A stretch of DNA of 64,000 nucleotides, taken from positions 2,418,001 through 2,482,000 of the forward strand of contig CP036163.1 in the NCBI GenBank assembly GCA_019056595.1. Reading direction: 5' to 3'. The notes beneath the pieces were generated by a model. It was not told the DNA's origin, did not search any database, and saw nothing but the letters and a program-made list of their open reading frames with translations. The translations under genes and the position numbers were made by a program. Shown here one piece after another: positions 58,959 through 64,000 of this stretch; the stretch's first letter is position 1; each line of letters begins with the position of its first letter. The stretch comes from Pectobacterium atrosepticum (GTDB lineage Bacteria; Pseudomonadota; Gammaproteobacteria; Enterobacterales; Enterobacteriaceae).

Positions 58959-60503
58959 TTAACCCGCTAGAAAGAAGCGGAATGCCGGGTTATTGGTTTC
59001 GTCATGGCATTCATAGCCCAGCGCCAGCAAGTGCTGCTCAAACTCCCGATCGCCCGCCTCCAGCTCGAACCCAGCCAGAACGCGGCCAAAATCCGTGCCG
59101 TGGCTGCGGTAATGGAATAGAGAAATATTCCAGTGCGCCCCCAGCGTATGCAGGAATTTCAGTAATGCACCCGGCGACTCTGGGAATTCAAAGCTGTACA
59201 GACGTTCCTGCAACGGTTTGGAAGGACGTCCGCCGACCATATAGCGAACGTGTAGCTTCGCCATTTCATCATCGGACAAATCCACTACTTCATAACCGTC
59301 TGCGGAAAGCTCAGCGATGATCTCCTGCCGTTCCGCATAGCCGCGCGTCAAGCGCACACCGACAAAAATGCAGGCGTCTTTGGCATCCGCGTAGCGATAG
59401 TTGAACTCCGTGACAGAACGACCACCCAACAGTTGGCAAAACTTCAGGAAGCTTCCCTGTTGCTCAGGGATCGTCACAGCCAGCAAGGCTTCGCGCTGTT
59501 CGCCCAGCTCGCAGCGTTCGGAAACGTAACGTAATCCGTGGAAGTTAACGTTCGCACCGGACAGAACATGCGCCAAGCGCTCACCCTGAATCTGATGCTG
59601 TTGGATGTACTTTTTCATCCCCGCCAACGCCAGCGCACCAGACGGTTCAGCAATCGCGCGGACATCTTCGAACAGATCTTTCACTGCCGCACAGATGGCA
59701 TCGCTGTCGACGGTAATCACGTCATCCAGATATTCCCGACATAGGCGAAACGTTTCATCGCCGATGCGCTTCACCGCCACGCCTTCGGCAAACAGCCCGA
59801 CACGCGGCAGATCGACTGGTTGCCCAGCATCCAGCGCCGCGCGCAGACAGGCGGAATCTTCCGCTTCCACGCCGATCACCTGAATCTGCGGCATCAGCTG
59901 TTTAATCAGTACGGCAACGCCTGCCGCCAAGCCACCACCACCAACTGGCACAAACACGCGATCCAGATGCGCATCCTGCTGTAACAACTCCATCGCCAGC
60001 GTGCCCTGCCCGGCAATCACCGCAGGGTGATCGAACGGCGGCAGAAAAGTCATATGTTGTTGCTCTGACAGCTCAATCGCCTTGGCTTTGGCTTCATCAA
60101 AGTTAGCGCCGTGTAGCAGCACTTCTCCGCCAAAACCACGCACCGCATCCACCTTGATGTCGGCTGTCGCCACCGGCATCACAATCAGCGATTTAATCCC
60201 CAGCTTGCTGGAGGAGAGTGCAACACCTTGCGCATGGTTACCGGCTGACGCCGTCACCACGCCGTGCGATTTCTGTTCATCGCTCAGACCCGCCATCATT
60301 GCGTACGCGCCACGCAGCTTAAAGCTGTGCACCGCGTGTCGGTCTTCACGTTTTACTAGAATGACATTACCCAGCCGCGAAGAGAGCTTATCCATCTTCT
60401 CCAGCGGCGTGACCTGCGTGATTTCATACACTGGCGAGCGCAAGATCGCGCGCAGGTACTCCGCGCCTCCCGGCGCGGCAGGAAGAGGTTGTGACACAGC
60501 CAT
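58959..60503 (-). CDS. ilvA: Threonine deaminase IlvA (biosynthetic)
   Basis: PLP enzyme, first step of isoleucine synthesis, feedback-inhibited by isoleucine. 514 residues as in E. coli. Catalytic Lys62 in HSFKLRGAY, Gly-rich PVGGGGLAAGVA, and two C-terminal ACT-like regulatory domains. ATG 60503 preferred: GGGAGG lies 9 nt upstream, whereas ATG 60509 would leave 3 nt. Start lies just after the ilvD stop. Confidence 0.97.
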   Translation of the reverse strand: MAVSQPLPAAPGGAEYLRAILRSPVYEITQVTPLEKMDKLSSRLGNVILVKREDRHAVHSFKLRGAYAMMAGLSDEQKSHGVVTASAGNHAQGVALSSSKLGIKSLIVMPVATADIKVDAVRGFGGEVLLHGANFDEAKAKAIELSEQQHMTFLPPFDHPAVIAGQGTLAMELLQQDAHLDRVFVPVGGGGLAAGVAVLIKQLMPQIQVIGVEAEDSACLRAALDAGQPVDLPRVGLFAEGVAVKRIGDETFRLCREYLDDVITVDSDAICAAVKDLFEDVRAIAEPSGALALAGMKKYIQQHQIQGERLAHVLSGANVNFHGLRYVSERCELGEQREALLAVTIPEQQGSFLKFCQLLGGRSVTEFNYRYADAKDACIFVGVRLTRGYAERQEIIAELSADGYEVVDLSDDEMAKLHVRYMVGGRPSKPLQERLYSFEFPESPGALLKFLHTLGAHWNISLFHYRSHGTDFGRVLAGFELEAGDREFEQHLLALGYECHDETNNPAFRFFLAG

Positions 60504-60508
60504 CAGCA

Positions 60509-62359
60509 TTAGCCTCCCAGCTTGCTTTTATCCCGCACAGCGCCTTTATCCGCACTGGTTGCCAGGATAGCGTACGCACGCAGCGCAAAAGATACCTGAC
60601 GTTCACGATTATGTGGCGTCCAGGCGGCATCGCCTCGTGCCAATTCTGTTTCGCGACGGCTTGCCAATTCATTTTCCGCCACGTCCAATACAATACTGCG
60701 GCTCGGGATATCAATGGCAATCATGTCGCCGTCCTGCACCAAACCAATGATGCCACCGCTTGCTGCTTCTGGAGACGCGTGGCCGATGGACAGGCCCGAA
60801 GTCCCACCGGAGAAGCGGCCATCAGTGATCAGTGCACAGCTTTTACCCAAGCCCATCGATTTCAGGTAGGTGGTCGGATACAGCATTTCCTGCATGCCCG
60901 GGCCACCTTTCGGCCCTTCGTAGCGGATAACGACCACATCGCCCGCCACCACTTTACCGCCCAGAATCGCTTCTACCGCGTCATCCTGGCTTTCGTAGAC
61001 TTTTGCCGGGCCGCGGAAAATCAGGCTCTCTTTATCAACACCAGCAGTTTTCACGATGCAACCATCTACCGCGATGTTGCCGTACAACACCGCCAACCCG
61101 CCATCCTGACTGTAAGCATACTCACGTGAGCGTATGCAGCCTTCCTGACGATCGGTATCCAGTGAATCCCAGCGGCAATCCTGAGAAAACGCTTTGGTCG
61201 TGCGAATACCTGCCGGGCCAGCAGAATACATACGCTTCACGCTTTCATCCTTCGTCAGCATGACGTCGTAGGCTTCCAGCGTTTCCGGCAGCGTTTTACC
61301 CAGCACGTTGTTGACTTCACGGTTCAACAGACCGGCTCTGTCCAACTCGCCTAGAATACCGATAACCCCACCGGCACGGTGCACGTCTTCCATATGGTAT
61401 TTCTGACCGCTTGGCGCGACTTTACACAGGTGTGGCACCTTACGTGAGAGGCGGTCGATATCCGACATGGTGAAATCAATTTCACCTTCCTGTGCCGCAG
61501 CCAGCAGGTGCAATACAGTATTGGTGGAACCGCCCATCGCGATATCCAGAATCATGGCGTTTTCAAATGCGGCTTTATTGGCGATATTGCGCGGCAATAC
61601 ACTTGCGTCATCCTGCTCGTAATAACGTTTTGCCAGACCCACGATACGCGTACCTGCATTCAGGAACAGGTCTCTACGATCGGCATGCGTCGCGAGCAAT
61701 GAGCCATTCGCTGGCTGAGAAAGCCCCAGCGCTTCAGTCAGGCAGTTCATGGAGTTTGCTGTGAACATCCCCGAGCAGGACCCGCAGGTCGGACAGGCGG
61801 AACGCTCAATTTGCTCACTATCGGCATCGCTGACGTTAGGGTTCGCCCCCTGGATCATGGCATCGATGAGATCGAGCTTGATAATTTGGTTAGAAAGCTT
61901 GGTTTTCCCTGCTTCCATCGGACCGCCGGACACGAAAATCACCGGAATATTCAGGCGCAGTGACGCCATCAACATCCCCGGGGTGATTTTGTCGCAGTTG
62001 GAAATACACACCATCGCATCCGCACAGTGGGCATTGACCATGTATTCCACGGAGTCGGCAATCAGTTCACGGGAAGGCAGAGAATAGAGCATACCGCCGT
62101 GGCCCATAGCGATACCGTCATCGACCGCAATGGTGTTAAATTCTTTCGCGACGCCGCCGGAGGCTTCGATCTGTTCGGCAACCAATTTACCCAGATCGCG
62201 CAAGTGCACATGGCCGGGCACGAATTGGGTGAAGGAGTTGACCACTGCGATAATCGGTTTACCAAAATCGTCGTCGGTCATCCCGGTGGCGCGCCACAAG
62301 GCTCGTGCACCAGCCATATTACGGCCGTGTGTGGTTGTGGCTGAACGGTACTTAGGCAT
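60509..62359 (-). CDS. ilvD: Dihydroxy-acid dehydratase IlvD
   Basis: Fe-S enzyme forming the branched 2-keto acids. 616 residues; cluster-binding Cys in [12 protein letters not shown] and [20 protein letters not shown]. Its stop abuts ilvA, and it lies 73 nt downstream of ilvE. Confidence 0.98.
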   Translation of the reverse strand: MPKYRSATTTHGRNMAGARALWRATGMTDDDFGKPIIAVVNSFTQFVPGHVHLRDLGKLVAEQIEASGGVAKEFNTIAVDDGIAMGHGGMLYSLPSRELIADSVEYMVNAHCADAMVCISNCDKITPGMLMASLRLNIPVIFVSGGPMEAGKTKLSNQIIKLDLIDAMIQGANPNVSDADSEQIERSACPTCGSCSGMFTANSMNCLTEALGLSQPANGSLLATHADRRDLFLNAGTRIVGLAKRYYEQDDASVLPRNIANKAAFENAMILDIAMGGSTNTVLHLLAAAQEGEIDFTMSDIDRLSRKVPHLCKVAPSGQKYHMEDVHRAGGVIGILGELDRAGLLNREVNNVLGKTLPETLEAYDVMLTKDESVKRMYSAGPAGIRTTKAFSQDCRWDSLDTDRQEGCIRSREYAYSQDGGLAVLYGNIAVDGCIVKTAGVDKESLIFRGPAKVYESQDDAVEAILGGKVVAGDVVVIRYEGPKGGPGMQEMLYPTTYLKSMGLGKSCALITDGRFSGGTSGLSIGHASPEAASGGIIGLVQDGDMIAIDIPSRSIVLDVAENELASRRETELARGDAAWTPHNRERQVSFALRAYAILATSADKGAVRDKSKLGG

Positions 62360-62432
62360 GCTCTATTACTCCAAAAATTACGAATTGGGCGATGACGGAA
62401 CGCGTCACCGCCTGACTGTCTGTCTTAACTAA

Positions 62433-63359
62433 TTACTGATTTACCGGATCCAACCAGCCCCATTTATCTTCGGTTTCACCCGTAAAGAGGCCAAAGAACG
62501 CCTGCTGCAAGGCTTGGGTGACCGGACCGCGTTTGCCAATGCCGACCTGAATGCCGTCTACGCTACGCACTGGGGTAATTTCTGCTGCGGTACCGGACAT
62601 GAAAACTTCATCCGCCAGATACAGTGACTCGCGGGACAGCACCTGCTCGCGCACTTCATACCCTGCATCCTTCGCCAGCTTGATGATAGCGTCACGCGTA
62701 ATGCCCGGCAGCGCCGAAGAGGTAAACGGCGGCGTGAAGATAATCCCGTCCTTCACTTCGAACAAATTCTCGCCCGCCCCTTCAGAAACATAGCCGTGGA
62801 CATCCAACGCGATCCCTTCCTGATAGCCGTGGCGGCGTGCTTCGCTACCCACCAGCAGGGAGGACAGATAGTTGCCACCCGCTTTAGCGGCGGTTGGAAT
62901 AGTATTCGCTGCGACACGATTCCAGGATGACACCATCGCATCAATGCCTGCTTCCAGCGCCTCCTCACCCAAATATGCGCCCCACGGGAAAGCCGCAATA
63001 ATAACGTCGGTTTGATAACCGTCTGGCGGGTTAACGCCCATACCCACATCACCAATGAACACCAATGGACGAATATAGGCACTAGTCAGGTTATTTTTGC
63101 GCAGCGTTTCACGGCAGGCTTCCATCAGCTCATCCACACTTTGCGCGACCGGCATACGGTAAATTTTTGCCGAATCACGCAGGCGCTGCATATGCTCACG
63201 GTGACGGAAAACCACCGGACCCTTATGTGAATTGTAGCAACGAACGCCTTCAAAGACGGAGGTGCCATAGTGCAGGGCATGTGACATGACGTGTACTTTG
63301 GCTTCAGCCCAAGGAACCATCTCGCCATTGAACCAAATATAATCCGCTTTTTTTGTCAT
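62433..63359 (-). CDS. ilvE: Branched-chain amino acid aminotransferase IlvE
   Basis: Fold type IV PLP aminotransferase, last step to valine, isoleucine and leucine. 308 residues; PLP Lys159 in TAAKAGGNYL, plus VFEGVRCY and FMSGTAAEITPVRSVDG. 24 nt downstream of ilvM. Confidence 0.98.
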   Translation of the reverse strand: MTKKADYIWFNGEMVPWAEAKVHVMSHALHYGTSVFEGVRCYNSHKGPVVFRHREHMQRLRDSAKIYRMPVAQSVDELMEACRETLRKNNLTSAYIRPLVFIGDVGMGVNPPDGYQTDVIIAAFPWGAYLGEEALEAGIDAMVSSWNRVAANTIPTAAKAGGNYLSSLLVGSEARRHGYQEGIALDVHGYVSEGAGENLFEVKDGIIFTPPFTSSALPGITRDAIIKLAKDAGYEVREQVLSRESLYLADEVFMSGTAAEITPVRSVDGIQVGIGKRGPVTQALQQAFFGLFTGETEDKWGWLDPVNQ

Positions 63360-63383
63360 TCTTTTTTCCCTTACTCTTCTGCG

Positions 63384-63644
63384 TTAGGCGCTGATCTGCT
63401 GTGATGTCGTCATCGGTTGAACGTCAACGCAGGCGATATCCAACAGCTTGCTCAATTGGGTTGACAATAAATCCACCGAACGATGGCTGGCAACGGTCAG
63501 TTCAATATTAATGTGATCGGTATTGGTCGTTTGCACCATATTCATAGCGCACACTTTGAAGCCGCGATGACGGGTAACACGCAATACACGCTCCAGGACC
63601 TCGGGACGAAAGCGTGCCTGAATCGAAAGTTGATGGTGTGTCAT
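63384..63644 (-). CDS. ilvM: Acetolactate synthase II small subunit IlvM
   Basis: 86-residue ACT-domain subunit of AHAS II. RFRPEVLERVLRVTRHRGF and INIELTVASHRSVDLLSTQL are typical. ATG 63644 (MTHHQLSIQ) gives the E. coli-like start; an in-frame ATG at 63683 lies in the repeat spacer. Separated from ilvG by 77 nt, unlike the overlapping E. coli genes. Confidence 0.95.
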   Translation of the reverse strand: MTHHQLSIQARFRPEVLERVLRVTRHRGFKVCAMNMVQTTNTDHINIELTVASHRSVDLLSTQLSKLLDIACVDVQPMTTSQQISA

Positions 63645-63675
63645 TCTGTTATCTCCAGCACTTATTCTGTGTAAA

Positions 63676-63734
63676 TCAGCCATTAGTGGGTTTCGTCGAG
63701 CTTATTTGGTTTTATCGAGCCTTACTTGGTTTTA
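63676..63734 (-). repeat. short tandem repeats spanning the ilvG stop
   Basis: On the gene strand: TTGATAAAACCAAGTAAGGC, TCGATAAAACCAAATAAGC, then a decayed third unit TCGACGAAACCCACTAATGG. The first copy encodes the last ilvG codons (LDKTK-stop). Confidence 0.7.
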
Positions 63735-64000
63735 TCAAGCATCGTTTCATTGCCCGCGCCCGGCGGAACCAGCGGCCAGACATTTTCATATTCGTCGATC
63801 GAGACGTGCAGTAAATAGGGTCCTTCGCTGTTAAACAGGGCATCCAGCGCGACATCAATTTGGTCTTTACGGGTGATGCGCTGGCCGGGGATATCAAACG
63901 CACTTGCCAGCGTCAGGAAGTCAGGGTTATCGGAGAGGTCGGTTTCACTGTAGCGCTCATCAAAGAATAACTGCTGCCACTGGCGTACCATGCCTAACCG
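63722..64000 (-). CDS. ilvG: Acetolactate synthase II large subunit IlvG, C-terminal part
   Basis: Last 92 residues of a ThDP-dependent AHAS; the start lies beyond the right edge. RLGMVRQWQQLFFDERYSETDLSDNPDF and GPYLLHVSIDEYENVWPLVPPGA match IlvG II. The visible part is intact; whether the known K-12 frameshift region is intact cannot be seen. Operon order ilvG-M-E-D-A is as in E. coli. Confidence 0.95.
   Translation of the reverse strand, partial: RLGMVRQWQQLFFDERYSETDLSDNPDFLTLASAFDIPGQRITRKDQIDVALDALFNSEGPYLLHVSIDEYENVWPLVPPGAGNETMLDKTK

Overview
The window is ordinary Enterobacterales chromosome. Gene content and order match the cyaA-hemCDXY / ECA (wec) / rho / rep / ilv region near 85 min of E. 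coli, and nearly every core protein aligns end to end, from memory, with its E. coli counterpart. Several local differences point to a soft-rot Pectobacteriaceae, most likely Pectobacterium: an AbrB-like gene beyond corA, a cyclase-family gene between corA and uvrD, putAP and a LysR pair between ilvC and ppiC, and a sulfur-scavenging-type operon beside glmZ. The genus is an inference; no 16S or other marker is present. No IS element, prophage or CRISPR array was seen.

Layout. 1-4.9 kb: 3' flank with a partial abrB, corA with a long leader that holds a candidate leader peptide, a cyclase-family enzyme, and uvrD under a LexA box. 4.9-8.4 kb: the leftward lptM-dapF-yigA-xerC-yigB run with stop/start overlaps. 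8.4-17.1 kb: cyaY, an MFS exporter, cyaA (TTG start, CRP site), a full ERIC element, and the rightward hemCDXY operon. 17.1-24.9 kb: the sRNA gene glmZ with a sigma54-type promoter and three upstream GlrR-like sites, then a six-gene leftward operon (aspartase/fumarase-superfamily lyase, GNAT acetyltransferase, complete amino-acid-type ABC importer, M20 amidohydrolase) and a divergent periplasmic histidine acid phosphatase. In E. coli this slot between glmZ and proM holds aslAB, so it is a variable locus. 24.9-27 kb: tRNAs argX-hisR-leuT-proM behind the amino acid permease yifK. 27.3-39.5 kb: the enterobacterial common antigen operon wecA-wzzE-wecB-wecC-rffG-wecD-wecE-wzxE-wecF-wzyE-wecG, lacking rffH and with a structured spacer between wecB and wecC. 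39.7-47.3 kb: rho, trxA, rhlB-gppA, rep, ppiC. 47.3-54.7 kb: divergent putA/putP with PutA-type operator motifs, and a LysR regulator divergent from an NADP-binding oxidoreductase. 54.8-64 kb: ilvC, ilvY coupled to a secreted LprI-like protein, a DUF2461 protein, and ilvA-D-E-M-(G), cut off inside ilvG at the right edge.

The most interesting unit is the 17.7-23.2 kb operon. Import, N-acetylation, C-S-lyase-like and deacetylation functions together fit uptake and disposal of a modified amino acid. The best fit I know is the S-(2-succino)cysteine lyase route reported from related soft-rot bacteria. This is inferred from gene families, not shown. The glmZ regulatory region (sigma54 promoter, enhancer sites, IHF site) is the best-supported non-coding finding.
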